Shown here: positions 24,572 to 34,238 of the stretch, piece after piece
Position numbering within the stretch: position 1 is the stretch's first letter
How the letters are laid out: the number at the start of each line of letters is the position of its first letter
Notes under the pieces: model-generated
Seen by the model: only the letters and a program-made list of their open reading frames with translations
The model's database searches: none
Told to the model about the DNA's origin: nothing
Translations under genes and position numbers: made by a program
Source of the DNA: Labedaea rhizosphaerae
GTDB taxonomy: Bacteria > Actinomycetota > Actinomycetes > Mycobacteriales > Pseudonocardiaceae
Direction of reading: 5' to 3'
DNA length: 64,000 nucleotides
NCBI RefSeq assembly: GCF_004362825.1
Contig: NZ_SNXZ01000001.1
Location: 496,001-560,000, forward strand

Positions 24572-26230
24572 TCAGTAACCCACGTAGTGGCCACCGCGCT
24601 CGACGGCGCGCACGCCCGGGATCCGGCCCACGCTGCCGTAGGTGTCGATGCCGTACCGGGTCCCGGCGATGATGTTGTCGACCGGGTTCCAGATGTCGTT
24701 GTGCCCGTCCAGGTGGTACGCGTCGAAGGTCGAGTCGATGGTCTGCATCAGGCCCTTCGACGGGTGACCGGCGGTCGCGTTGCGGTCCCACAGGTTGATC
24801 GCGTGCGGGTTGTTGCTGGACTCGTGCTCGATGAGCCCCGCGATCCGCTGCGCGTCCTGGTCGGAGATCGTGGTGCCGTTGGCCGCCATCACCCCGCGAG
24901 CCTCGGCGACCCACTGGTTGATCTGCGTCCGGCTGTAGGACCGGCCGGCGTCCGGCGGCGGGCCGCTGGGGCCCCACGACGGCACGCCACGCGGGAGCGG
25001 GCGCGTCTGCTGCGGGGTCTGCGGCTGCGTGGCCGGGTTCACCGTCGGGGCCGGGTTGGCCTGCGCCAGCTGCGTCGGCGACGTCGTGCTGTTCGGCACC
25101 GTCGTGTCGGCGTTGACCGTGGGCGTGCCCGACACCGTCGCCAGCCCGCTCGGCGTGGTCGCGCCGCTGGTGATCGACGTGTCCGTGCTGACCGTCGGCG
25201 AGTCCGACACGGCGGCGCCTTGCGTCGTCGCGGCGGGCGTGACGATGGCGCCCGGGGTGGTGTAGCTGGCGTTCGCCCCGGCGTCCATGTTGTTCAGCGA
25301 CGTGCTGCTGATGCCCAGCCCGTTCGTCGCGAGCGCCTGGGTCTGCGGGTCGGCCGTCGAGTTGTCCTCGTTCTTCGAGGTCAGCTGCTGGATCAGCTGC
25401 TTGACGGCCTGGGCCGCCTGCAGGACCTTCTGGATCAGCTGGATTACCTTCTGCGCGGTCTGCACGAACTTCGAGATCTTGCTGGCCGCCTGCTGCGCGG
25501 TCGACACCGCGGTCTGCACGGACTTGATGATGCCCGCCGCGATGCTGGTGCCGAACGACGCCCAGGACGACGCCAGCGCCTCCAGGATGATCTGGATGAT
25601 CTGCTGGACGGCCTTGGTGATCAGGTCCAGCACGGCCTTGCGCACGTTCGCGAGCACCTGGCCGATCTGCGTCATCGCACCCGACATGCCGCTGCTGGCG
25701 TTGCCCAGGCTGTCCACGGCGTTGGCGTGGGTGTCGCTCGCGGTGCGGTAGGTGTCGGCGGCGGTGCCGGTCCAGCCGGTGGTCTGGCTGGTCGTGTTCG
25801 ACCGCAACTGCGTGGCCACCTGGTTCAGCATGGTGCCCGCGCTGGTCCAGCTCTGCGCGGTCGACGTGATCGACTGCGGGCTGCCGAGCAGCTTGTCGAA
25901 CGGCTCCTTGAGGAACTTGACGTGCTCGATGATCCAGCCGATGCCGGCCGACAGCAGGCCGCTCAACGGGTTGCCGGACATGCCGATGATGTCCATGGCC
26001 ACGTTGGTCAGGCCGAGGCCCGCGGAGAGCCAGTCGCCGCCCTTGATCGCGTTGACCGTGCTGGTGATGTCGGCCAGCAGGTGCTGGGACTGCTGGTTGG
26101 TGGTGCCCGTGCCAGTGCCAGTGCCCGTGGTCCCGGTGGTGTCCGTGCCGGTGGTCGGCGCGGGCAGCGTGGTCGCCCCCGTGGTCGGGCCCTGGGTCGC
26201 CGGCGTCTGCGTGGTGTCGGTGTAGACCAT
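24572..26230 (-). CDS. Type VII cargo-like helical protein fused to a lytic transglycosylase domain
   Basis: 552 residues. Residues 1-45 are Thr/Gly/Pro-rich. About 46-290 are helical, with a WXG100/PPE-like helix pair around SQTTGWTGTAADTY (the WxG turn near residue 152) and several amphipathic helices. About 300-430 are a Thr/Pro/Ala-rich linker. About 440-552 form an SLT-type lysozyme-fold domain, with the catalytic Glu in GLIEHESSNNP near 467, SKGLMQTI near 492, and the Asn-rich NPVDNIIAGTRYG. It has no Sec signal. The likely role is export by an ESX system and local cutting of peptidoglycan. It is the third gene of an operon with EspC-like and YbaB-like partners. No ESX core gene is in the window. 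Confidence 0.78.
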   Translation of the reverse strand: MVYTDTTQTPATQGPTTGATTLPAPTTGTDTTGTTGTGTGTGTTNQQSQHLLADITSTVNAIKGGDWLSAGLGLTNVAMDIIGMSGNPLSGLLSAGIGWIIEHVKFLKEPFDKLLGSPQSITSTAQSWTSAGTMLNQVATQLRSNTTSQTTGWTGTAADTYRTASDTHANAVDSLGNASSGMSGAMTQIGQVLANVRKAVLDLITKAVQQIIQIILEALASSWASFGTSIAAGIIKSVQTAVSTAQQAASKISKFVQTAQKVIQLIQKVLQAAQAVKQLIQQLTSKNEDNSTADPQTQALATNGLGISSTSLNNMDAGANASYTTPGAIVTPAATTQGAAVSDSPTVSTDTSITSGATTPSGLATVSGTPTVNADTTVPNSTTSPTQLAQANPAPTVNPATQPQTPQQTRPLPRGVPSWGPSGPPPDAGRSYSRTQINQWVAEARGVMAANGTTISDQDAQRIAGLIEHESSNNPHAINLWDRNATAGHPSKGLMQTIDSTFDAYHLDGHNDIWNPVDNIIAGTRYGIDTYGSVGRIPGVRAVERGGHYVGY

Positions 26231-26233
26231 GTG

Positions 26234-26545
26234 TCAGGCCCCCTCGGTGGTGCCGCTGAAGCCCGCGGCGCTCAACTCGTCGAGCCGCTGGTACAGCTCG
26301 CCCGTGGCCCGCAGGCCGTTGCTCATGGTCTGCAGGGTCTGCCCCGCGGTGGTGATGCCGCCCTGGATGTCGCCGCAGGCCTGGAGGATCGCCGAGGCGA
26401 AGAACTGCCCGATGACCCCGTAGGCGTCGCCGGAGACGGCCGCGTTCGCGGTGCTCGCCGCCTGCTGGACCTGCCCGGCGAGGCCGGACACGGTGCTCGC
26501 GTGCTCCTGCACCTGCGCCACGTCGACGCTGAATTGGTTGCCCAT
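26234..26545 (-). CDS. EspC/DUF2580-like type VII secretion target
   Basis: A 103-residue helical protein with the pattern of ESX-1 secretion-associated EspC-like proteins: MGNQFSVDVAQVQEHASTVSG, then two long helices separated by a GDAYGVIGQFF turn, and a C-terminal helix with the LYQRLDEL segment. It probably pairs with the downstream large protein as a secretion partner. It is separated by 3 bases from the transglycosylase-fusion gene and by 23 bases from the YbaB-like gene, all on one strand. Confidence 0.82.
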   Translation of the reverse strand: MGNQFSVDVAQVQEHASTVSGLAGQVQQAASTANAAVSGDAYGVIGQFFASAILQACGDIQGGITTAGQTLQTMSNGLRATGELYQRLDELSAAGFSGTTEGA

Positions 26546-26568
26546 AAAGATCCGCCGTTCGGTTCGTC

Positions 26569-27006
26569 CTACTGGATCAGCTCGGGTGGGTTCTCGAAGT
26601 AGTCGTCGTCCGGTCGCGTGTCCCGCTTCAGCTCCGGCGGCTTCGGCGGCGCGTCGGCCGCCTCGTGCCCCTCGGGCAGACTGGTCTTCACGTACTCGAG
26701 GGCGGCGCTGTCCTCACCCAGGAACTCCTGCATCACGTCGACCACCGCTTGCCCCGCGTCGCGTTGCGCCGCCTTGGTGGTCTCGAGGATGACCCGGGCC
26801 AGGTGCTCGTGGTCCATGTCGCGCACCCCGTGCCGCAGGACAAGGTCGGAGGTCGCGCCGCTCGCCGTGACCCGCACGGTCACCTGACCGTCCTGGGAGG
26901 TGGCCTCGCCGCCGATCTCCTTGAGCGCCTTGTCGGTCTTGGCCGCGTTCGCGGCCAGCTGCTTGAGCGACTCGTCGTACGAATCGAGCCAACCCTCGGG
27001 ATTCAT
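26569..27006 (-). CDS. YbaB/EbfC-family protein of the type VII cargo operon
   Basis: 145 residues from ATG 27006, chosen because related proteins begin MNPEGWLDSY; ATG 27036 is an upstream option. The fold is that of YbaB/EbfC: an N-terminal helix, a beta strand pair (GQVTVRVTASGATSDLVL), and a C-terminal helix, followed by an acidic/proline tail. In actinobacteria such proteins are regularly encoded ahead of EspC-like and WXG-like genes in secretion operons. Whether it binds DNA or acts as a chaperone is not established. A near-perfect palindrome overlaps its ribosome-site region (27021-27039). Confidence 0.78.
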   Translation of the reverse strand: MNPEGWLDSYDESLKQLAANAAKTDKALKEIGGEATSQDGQVTVRVTASGATSDLVLRHGVRDMDHEHLARVILETTKAAQRDAGQAVVDVMQEFLGEDSAALEYVKTSLPEGHEAADAPPKPPELKRDTRPDDDYFENPPELIQ

Positions 27007-27020
27007 GCCCACCTGCCCCA

Positions 27021-27039
27021 ATGGTCCATCATGGATCAT
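27021..27039. promoter_or_regulatory. 19-base near-perfect palindrome at the head of the type VII operon
   Basis: ATGGTCCAT and ATGGATCAT flank a central C, with one mismatch between the arms. It is 15 bases upstream of the chosen YbaB-like start. It could be an operator for the operon, or an mRNA hairpin that hides the ribosome site. Confidence 0.4.
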
Positions 27040-27206
27040 CTGCCGTCGTTGGACGCTAGCTTTCAACCCCGGTTCCGCTCAACCGGCGGAGCCGGGAGAA
27101 AGTAACCGGATCGAGACAATTCTTGTGGAACCGGCAGGCAACGACGACGTCACCGCGCCGGTCTGGATACTGGTGTCGCCCCGTCCGCGATGGGAAGGTG
27201 TCCGGC

Positions 27207-28100
27207 GTGCCCGAGGCCGCAGTGGAGATCGACCGGATCTCCAAGCGCTATGCCGGCACGGCGGTGCTGACCGAGCTGAGCGTGCGGGCCGACGCGGGCC
27301 AGGTCGTCGGGATCCTCGGCGGGGCACGATCGGGCAAGACGACTGCACTCCGGATCACCGCCGGTCTCGTCGACCCGGACGCGGGCGAGGTGCGGATCGG
27401 TGGTGTGCCGAGAAATGAGCGAACGCGAACAATGCTGGGGTATCTGCCCCAGAGGCGCGGCCTGCCAGACGGCGTGACGGTGCTCGACCACCTGGTGCAC
27501 CTGGCCGAACTGCACGCGATGGCGACCAACGACGCGCACCGCGCCGCGGAGGTTCAGCTCGCCGCGTTCGGGTTGCGCGAAGTTCGCTCGGCGCACGCAC
27601 GCGACCTGACCGACGGCGAACGCGAACGCGTCCTGCTCGCCGGCGCGCTGGTGCACGCGCCCACCGTGCTGGTGTGCGACGAACCGTTCGGCGAACACGC
27701 CGAGCAGACCGCGCAAGTGCTGCGCGAGCACGCGGAGCGCGGTGGCGCGGTGCTGGTGGCCACCGGTGACACCACTGCGGCGCAACGGTTCTGCGACCGG
27801 GTCACGATCCTCCACAACGGACAGTCGGTCGCGGAGGGTGCCGTCGCCGAGTTGCGTGCCGCGGGCGCCACGCAGGTCGTGGTCGAAATGCCGGACGCCC
27901 GGCCCGGCTGGGCCGAGGGCATCCCGGGCGTCGAGGTGGTCGCCGCCGAGCAAGGCCGCACCGTGCTGCGCCTGACCGGCAACACCGACGACCAGGTGCT
28001 GCTGCGGATGGCGATGGCCGCGGGTCGCGTGCGGGCCTTCCGCAGCGGCGAGCCGACCCTCGCCGACCTCTTCGCCCCCGTGCTGGGGTCCGGCTCATGA
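27207..28100 (+). CDS. ABC transporter ATP-binding protein with degenerate motifs
   Basis: 297 residues from GTG 27207, with GGAAGG eight bases upstream. Walker A is intact (GGARSGKTT near residue 37), as is Walker B (VLVCDEPF near 155). The signature reads LTDGERERV instead of LSGGQxQR, the D-loop is lost, and the H-loop histidine is replaced (VATGDTT). It should power the ABC-2 permease that overlaps its stop by 4 bases. It resembles NatA/CcmA-type drug or lipid exporters. The changed signature and H-loop suggest slow or regulated ATP turnover. Confidence 0.82.
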   Translation: MPEAAVEIDRISKRYAGTAVLTELSVRADAGQVVGILGGARSGKTTALRITAGLVDPDAGEVRIGGVPRNERTRTMLGYLPQRRGLPDGVTVLDHLVHLAELHAMATNDAHRAAEVQLAAFGLREVRSAHARDLTDGERERVLLAGALVHAPTVLVCDEPFGEHAEQTAQVLREHAERGGAVLVATGDTTAAQRFCDRVTILHNGQSVAEGAVAELRAAGATQVVVEMPDARPGWAEGIPGVEVVAAEQGRTVLRLTGNTDDQVLLRMAMAAGRVRAFRSGEPTLADLFAPVLGSGS

Positions 28101-29305
28101 CCGAAGTGGACTTCCGGGTGCTGCGCGCCGGCGCGTGGCGCGAATTCCTCGTGGCCCTGCGCAGCCGCCTGCTGGCGATCGGCGCCGCGATCGCGGTGGT
28201 GCTCGTCGCCGGGTACCTGGTCGTGCAGGCCGCCGTCCTCGACACGCCGGAGCACGCGACCGTCGGGCTTTCCGGGCAGGCGACCGCCCTGCACGACGCG
28301 CTGGCCGCGGCGGCGAACGCCCGCGGGCTCGACATCGAGGTCACCGAGGTGGCCGAGGTGGCGCAAGGCCGCGAACAGGTGCAGGACGGCGCGTTGGACG
28401 CGTTGGTCAGCGGCTCCCCCGCGGAACTGCAGGTGCTGGTGCGCAACGGCCTCGACCGCGGGCTGCGCGCGGTGCTGGACGGGTTGCAGCAACAACAGGT
28501 CCTGCTCAGCCAGGTCGCACAGCTGGCCCAGAACGCACAGTCCGATGTGGACCCGCAGGCCGTGGTGAAGGCGATCGACTCGGCTTCGGTCTCCGTGCAC
28601 GTGCTGGAAAGCGTTGACCCACAACGAGGTCAGCGTCTCGCGCTGGCCTTGGTCACGGTGCTGTTGCTCACCGGCGGACTGTTGGTCGGCACCGCCCGGC
28701 TGACCGCGGGCGCCGCGGCCGATCGCGGCTCCCGGACCGCCGAGGTGCTTTTCGGCGCGGCGACACCGAAGGCCGTGGCGACCGGCCGGGTCGCCGGCGC
28801 GGCTGCGGCCTGCGGCGCGGGACTGCTCGCGATCGGCGTCGTCGGCCTGGTCCTCGCGCTCCTGATGGGCGTGCTGACGTTGCCGGGCGCGGGGATCGCG
28901 ACCGTGTTCTGGGGCGTGGTCTGGGCGCTGATCGGATCCGTGCTCTACGGCCTGGTCGCTGTCGCCGCGGGGTCGCTGGTGCCCGGGCGCTGGGCCGCGA
29001 CGAAGGTGCTGCTGGTGGTCTCGGCGTTGCCGCTGCTGTCGTTGCTGCTGGGCTTCGCGCTGCTGATCTCGTCGCCGTCCGGGACGCTGCTGGCGGTGCT
29101 GGCCGTGCTGCCGCCGTTCGCGCCGGTGCTGGTGCCGGGCATGATCGCGCTCGGCTCGGCCTCGGCGCTGGTGGTGATCCTCGCGCTGCTGCTGACCGCG
29201 GTCGCCGGCGTGTTCGTCCACCGCTACGCGATCCGCGTCTACACCGGCGGCATGCTCGCCCCCGGCGACCACCTGGTCCAGGTGCGGGACGCGCTCAACC
29301 CCTGA
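28097..29305 (+). CDS. ABC-2 type permease (NatB-like)
   Basis: 402 residues. One membrane segment lies at about 25-45, then an extracytoplasmic domain of about 140 residues with a Gln-rich helix (GLQQQQVLLSQ), then five or six membrane segments at about 178-385. This is the NatB/ABC-2 layout: a large loop between TM1 and TM2. It is coupled by a 4-base overlap to the ATPase gene. The pair probably exports a lipid, peptide or cation. No substrate can be assigned. A strong terminator follows. Confidence 0.83.
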   Translation: MTEVDFRVLRAGAWREFLVALRSRLLAIGAAIAVVLVAGYLVVQAAVLDTPEHATVGLSGQATALHDALAAAANARGLDIEVTEVAEVAQGREQVQDGALDALVSGSPAELQVLVRNGLDRGLRAVLDGLQQQQVLLSQVAQLAQNAQSDVDPQAVVKAIDSASVSVHVLESVDPQRGQRLALALVTVLLLTGGLLVGTARLTAGAAADRGSRTAEVLFGAATPKAVATGRVAGAAAACGAGLLAIGVVGLVLALLMGVLTLPGAGIATVFWGVVWALIGSVLYGLVAVAAGSLVPGRWAATKVLLVVSALPLLSLLLGFALLISSPSGTLLAVLAVLPPFAPVLVPGMIALGSASALVVILALLLTAVAGVFVHRYAIRVYTGGMLAPGDHLVQVRDALNP

Positions 29306-29313
29306 GACGCGCA

Positions 29314-29342
29314 AGGGCCCGGCTCATGGTGAGCCGGGCCCT
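29314..29342. terminator. Bidirectional intrinsic terminator
   Basis: Perfect 13-base arms (29314-29326 and 29330-29342, left arm AGGGCCCGGCTCA) with a 3-base loop lie between the convergent ABC permease and citrate synthase genes. They are followed by a short T-run (29345-29348) on the plus strand. Confidence 0.85.
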
Positions 29343-29357
29343 AACTTTTGGTTAGTG

Positions 29358-30671
<1,314 letters not shown>

Positions 30672-30827
30672 GCATCTGCCTCTCACGCTCGTTCCGGGGC
30701 GGTGGTCCCGGCCACAGCGGCCGGAAGGTAGGTCATCATCGGTGGACGAAGCGACCATGCGCACGGGCAGACCGGTCGGCGGCCGCCCCGCAGGCACCAC
30801 CCCGTTGGGGTCCTGTCACCACACACG

Positions 30828-31130
30828 CTAGTGCTCCGCGCGCCGCGCGCCCAGTCGCACCGGGACACGAGGGCACCCGTTGGGACCGTAATCACATGTC
30901 GGCGGCCATTTCCCGGCCAATTCGGCCGCGGTCGGGTACCGCGCGCCGCCAGTGGAGACGATCACCGCGGTCGCCCCTTGGAGTGCATCCCGCCATCCGT
31001 CGTCGGCCAATTCGCCCAACGCACCGCCGGGTGTGACGAGGGTCGCGTGCCGTGCCCGGGCGGTGCCAGCCTCGGCGACCGTCGCGGCGGCCAGGACGGC
31101 AATCGACCGTGGGACCAGCGCCGTGTCCAC
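30828..31130 (-). CDS. Small hypothetical protein downstream of a TetR gene
   Basis: About 100 residues. The body looks protein-like, with GC-rich third positions and a Rossmann-like alternation (TLVTPGGALGEL, then ATAVIVSTGGARYPT). It ends in a cysteine-containing CDYGPNGCPRVPVRL segment. The start is unclear: GTG 31130 is the only standard codon downstream of the TetR stop and lacks a ribosome site. The frame stays open upstream into the TetR gene, so overlap or a frameshift is possible. I recognise no family. Confidence 0.45.
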   Translation of the reverse strand: MDTALVPRSIAVLAAATVAEAGTARARHATLVTPGGALGELADDGWRDALQGATAVIVSTGGARYPTAAELAGKWPPTCDYGPNGCPRVPVRLGARRAEH

Positions 31131-31149
31131 ACCGGACGCGGCGAGTCGA

Positions 31150-31740
31150 TCACCGACGTGACCCGTCCCGCATGACCCCCTCGAGCAGCAGGTCCCGCAA
31201 TCCCGCGAATGCCTCGGCGTCGGTGACCCGCACCCGCGAGCGCAGTTCACCGGTTTGGATGCTTTCAATGACCAGGCTCACCATTTGCGCAACCAATTCC
31301 GTGTGCACATCGCGGAAAACCCCGATGCGCGCGCCCTCGGCGAGGAATTCCCGAATCCGCCGGGCCGCCTCCCGCGCCCTGGATTCGTAGATGGTCCGCG
31401 TCGCCGCGGTCCCCGCGACGTCGGTGATGAACTGCTCCGAGGCGACGCCGAGCTCCTCGCTGATGCCCTCGAAGTAGCGGCCGATGACCTTGCGCGGATC
31501 GTCCTCCCCCGCGACCCGGCGCTCGATCCGGCTCGCGGCGTTGTGGAAGAACCGCGACACGACGGTCACCGCGAGCTGCTCCTTGGAGTCGGCCAGCGCG
31601 TAGAGCGTCGACTTGGAGCACCGCAACCGTGCCGCGAGGTCGTCGAGGGTGAACGACGCGAAGCCCTCGGCGAGGAACAGCTCCTCGAGCTGTTCGAGCA
31701 GCGCCTGGTGCCGGGCGGTCAGCGGGCGCGGTGTTGTCAT
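31150..31740 (-). CDS. TetR-family regulator of the adjacent acyl-CoA dehydrogenase
   Basis: 196 residues from ATG 31740. The helix-turn-helix (FTLDDLAARLRCSKSTLYALADSKEQL, about 32-56) is canonical. The C-terminal domain is of the large TetR_C type. It is divergent from an acyl-CoA dehydrogenase gene at 31823, and the 82-base gap holds repeated ACAGTACT words, so it probably represses this gene and itself. The likely ligand is an acyl-CoA or fatty acid, by analogy with FadR-type TetR proteins. Confidence 0.9.
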   Translation of the reverse strand: MTTPRPLTARHQALLEQLEELFLAEGFASFTLDDLAARLRCSKSTLYALADSKEQLAVTVVSRFFHNAASRIERRVAGEDDPRKVIGRYFEGISEELGVASEQFITDVAGTAATRTIYESRAREAARRIREFLAEGARIGVFRDVHTELVAQMVSLVIESIQTGELRSRVRVTDAEAFAGLRDLLLEGVMRDGSRR

Positions 31741-31768
31741 GAAAAGCACAGTAGCCGCGCTCCGGCGT

Positions 31769-31798
31769 ACAGTACTCTGAACTGTCCCACAGTACTGT
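31769..31798. promoter_or_regulatory. Two-site TetR operator (ACAGTACT repeats)
   Basis: ACAGTACTCTGAACTGT (31769-31785, ACAGT/ACTGT arms) and the perfect palindrome ACAGTACTGT (31789-31798) start 20 bases apart, about two helix turns, between the divergent TetR and acyl-CoA dehydrogenase genes. Confidence 0.6.
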
Positions 31799-31822
31799 TC
31801 TCAGTATCGATCGGAGACCCCG

Positions 31823-32965
31823 ATGCCGGCTGACCGGTTGCTGCCCGATTCCGACGCAGCCGACCTGCTCGCCCTCACCCGCGAGATCGCGCGCGACGAA
31901 CTGGCCCCGGTGGCCGCCGAGCACGAGGAGCAGGCGCGCTTCCCGCGCGAGCAGTTCCGGTTGCTCGGCCGCAGCGGCCTGCTCGGGCTGCCGTACGACG
32001 AGAAGTGGGGCGGGGGGAACGTCCCCTACGAGGTCTACCTGCAGGTTCTCGAGGAGATCGCGACCGCGTGGATGTCCATGGGTGTGGGCCTCTCGGTGCA
32101 CACCATGTCGTGCTACGCGCTCGCCGAGTACGGCACGACCGAGCAGCAGGAGCGCTGGCTGCCCGACGCGCTCGGCGGTGACCTGCTCGGCGCGTACGCG
32201 CTGTCGGAGTCGCACGCGGGCTCCGACGCGGCCGCCCTGTCCACGCGCGCGGTCCGCGACGGCGACGACTATGTGGTGAACGGCACGAAGGCGTGGATCA
32301 CCCACGGCGGCGTCGCCGACTACTACACGACGATGGTCCGCACGTCCGACGACGGCGGCCGCGGCATCTCGACGCTGCTGGTGGACGCGTCCACGCCCGG
32401 CCTGACGGCGGCCGCGCCGGAGAAGAAGATGGGCCTGACCGGCTCCACGACCACCCAGATGATCTTCGACGACGCCCGCGTGCCGGCCGACCGCCTGATC
32501 GGCCCGGAGGGTGCCGGGCTCAAGATCGCCCTGTCGTCCCTCGCGTCCGGTCGCCTCGGCATCGCGGCGTGCGCCACCGGTCTGGCGCAGGCGGCGCTGG
32601 ACGAAGCGGTGGCTTATGCCAAGACCCGCACCCAGTTCGGCAAGCCGATCATTTCCTTCCAGGGCCTCGAGTTCCTGCTCGCCGACATGGCCGCCGCCGT
32701 GGACTCGGCCCGCGCGACCTACCTGGACGCAGCCCGCCGGCGTGACCGCGGCCTGCCGTTCGTCCGCCAGTCGTCGGTGGCCAAGCTGGTCTGCACCGAC
32801 GCGGCGATGAAGGTGACCACCGACGCCGTCCAGGTCCTCGGCGGCGCCGGGTACACCCGCGACTTCCCGGTGGAACGCTACATGCGGGAGGCGAAGGTCC
32901 TGCAGATCTTCGAAGGCACCAACCAGATCCAGCGCATGGTCATCGCCCGCGAACTGGCCAAGTAG
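31823..32965 (+). CDS. Acyl-CoA dehydrogenase (short/medium-chain type)
   Basis: A 380-residue FAD enzyme with the standard three domains. [13 protein letters not shown] near residue 130 and [11 protein letters not shown] near 165 form the FAD/acyl site, and the catalytic Glu is in [11 protein letters not shown] near 364. It introduces the trans-2 double bond into an acyl-CoA and passes electrons to electron-transfer flavoprotein. It is divergent from its probable TetR repressor, and a terminator follows directly. The chain-length preference cannot be read from the sequence. Confidence 0.93.
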   Translation: MPADRLLPDSDAADLLALTREIARDELAPVAAEHEEQARFPREQFRLLGRSGLLGLPYDEKWGGGNVPYEVYLQVLEEIATAWMSMGVGLSVHTMSCYALAEYGTTEQQERWLPDALGGDLLGAYALSESHAGSDAAALSTRAVRDGDDYVVNGTKAWITHGGVADYYTTMVRTSDDGGRGISTLLVDASTPGLTAAAPEKKMGLTGSTTTQMIFDDARVPADRLIGPEGAGLKIALSSLASGRLGIAACATGLAQAALDEAVAYAKTRTQFGKPIISFQGLEFLLADMAAAVDSARATYLDAARRRDRGLPFVRQSSVAKLVCTDAAMKVTTDAVQVLGGAGYTRDFPVERYMREAKVLQIFEGTNQIQRMVIARELAK

Positions 32966-32973
32966 CGGGACGG

Positions 32974-32999
32974 GTGGGTTCGGCCACCACCGAACCCAC
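32974..32999. terminator. Hairpin between convergent genes
   Basis: GTGGGTTCGG (32974-32983) and CCGAACCCAC (32990-32999) form a perfect 10-base stem with a 6-base loop between the acyl-CoA dehydrogenase and amidohydrolase genes. It has no T-run. Confidence 0.65.
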
Positions 33000-33013
33000 T
33001 CGCCGCGAGCACG

Positions 33014-34228
33014 TCATTCCGCGTAGAACGGCGACTTGGTCACGCCCTCGCCGGTGTTCTCGTCGAAGTGGTAGACCTCCTTGCCCTGGACGAACACGCG
33101 CAACGCGCGGCTCATCACGTCCAGCGGATCGCCCGACCACAGCACCACATCCGCGTCCAGGCCAGGCTTGAGTGCGCCCACGCGGTCGTCGAGACCCAGG
33201 ATCTTGGCCGGGTTGACGGTGATCGAGCGCAGCGCCGTCTCCGGGTCCAGCCCTTCCTTCACCGCGAGCGTCGCCTGGTGCACCAGGAAGTGGATCGGCA
33301 CGACCGGGTGGTCGGTGGTGATGGCGATGGTGACGCCCGCGCGCGCCAGGATGCCCGGGTTGCGCAGGTGCCTGCGCCGGACCTCCACCTTGGACCGGCT
33401 GGTGAACAGCGGCCCGATGATCACCGGGATGTCCCGTTCGGCGATCAGGTCGGCGATCATGTGGCCCTCGGTGCCGTGGTTGATCACCAGGCGGTAGCCG
33501 AACTCGTCGGCCAGGCGGATCGCGGTGGCGATGTCGTCGACCCGGTGCGTGTGCTGGCACCAGGGCACCTCGCCGGACAGCACCCGGGTGAGGATCTCCA
33601 TGGTGTTGTCGCGCTCGAACGGCTTGCCCTCGCGGATCGAGTACTCGCGCTTGGCGTTGTAGTCCTGGGCCGCGCTGAGCGCGTCCCGGATGATCGCGGC
33701 GACGCCGAGCCGGGTGGACGGGGTCTGCTTCTTCTCGCCGTAGACCCGTTTCGGGTTCTCGCCGAGCGCGCTCTTCACGCTGCACGGCTCACGCAGCACC
33801 ATCTCGTCGACCGTGCGGCCCCACACCTTGATCGCGACGGTCTGCCCGCCGATCGGGTTGCCGGAACCGGGCTTCACGACCACGGTCGTGACGCCGCCGC
33901 CCAGCGCGTCGCGGAAGCCCTCGTCGTCGGGGTTGATGCCGTCCAGGGCACGGAACCGGGCGCCGTTCGGGTCGGTCATCTCGTTGGTGTCGTTGCCCGC
34001 CCAGGCTTCGCCTTCCTCGTGCACACCGACGTGGCCGTGCGACTCGACGAAACCGGGGAGCACCCAGTTGCCTGCCGCGTCGACGAGTTCGGCGTCGTCC
34101 GGGATGTCCACATCGGCTTGGGTTCCGACCGCGGTGATCTGCCCGCCCTCGATCAGTACGGTGCCGTCCTCGATCGGGTCACCGTCCACAGGTACGACAT
34201 ATCCGCCAGTAATCGCTATCGTCGTCAC
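33014..34228 (-). CDS. Metal-dependent amidohydrolase (imidazolonepropionase-like)
   Basis: 404 residues. It has the amidohydrolase beta-sandwich start (ITGGYVVPVDG), the first metal motif as ESHGHVG near residue 63, a second site around CQHTHRVDD near 235 and NHGTEGH near 258, and the final Asp in ITTDHPVVP near 312. The C-terminal sandwich returns with KPGLDADVVLWSGDPL. Members hydrolyse cyclic amides, imidazolones or prolidase-type peptides. The substrate is unknown. It is followed after 10 bases by an aldose-epimerase-type gene on the same strand (upstream in transcription), so the two may be in one operon. Confidence 0.88.
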   Translation of the reverse strand: MTTIAITGGYVVPVDGDPIEDGTVLIEGGQITAVGTQADVDIPDDAELVDAAGNWVLPGFVESHGHVGVHEEGEAWAGNDTNEMTDPNGARFRALDGINPDDEGFRDALGGGVTTVVVKPGSGNPIGGQTVAIKVWGRTVDEMVLREPCSVKSALGENPKRVYGEKKQTPSTRLGVAAIIRDALSAAQDYNAKREYSIREGKPFERDNTMEILTRVLSGEVPWCQHTHRVDDIATAIRLADEFGYRLVINHGTEGHMIADLIAERDIPVIIGPLFTSRSKVEVRRRHLRNPGILARAGVTIAITTDHPVVPIHFLVHQATLAVKEGLDPETALRSITVNPAKILGLDDRVGALKPGLDADVVLWSGDPLDVMSRALRVFVQGKEVYHFDENTGEGVTKSPFYAE

Positions 34229-34238
34229 GCGGCCGACG

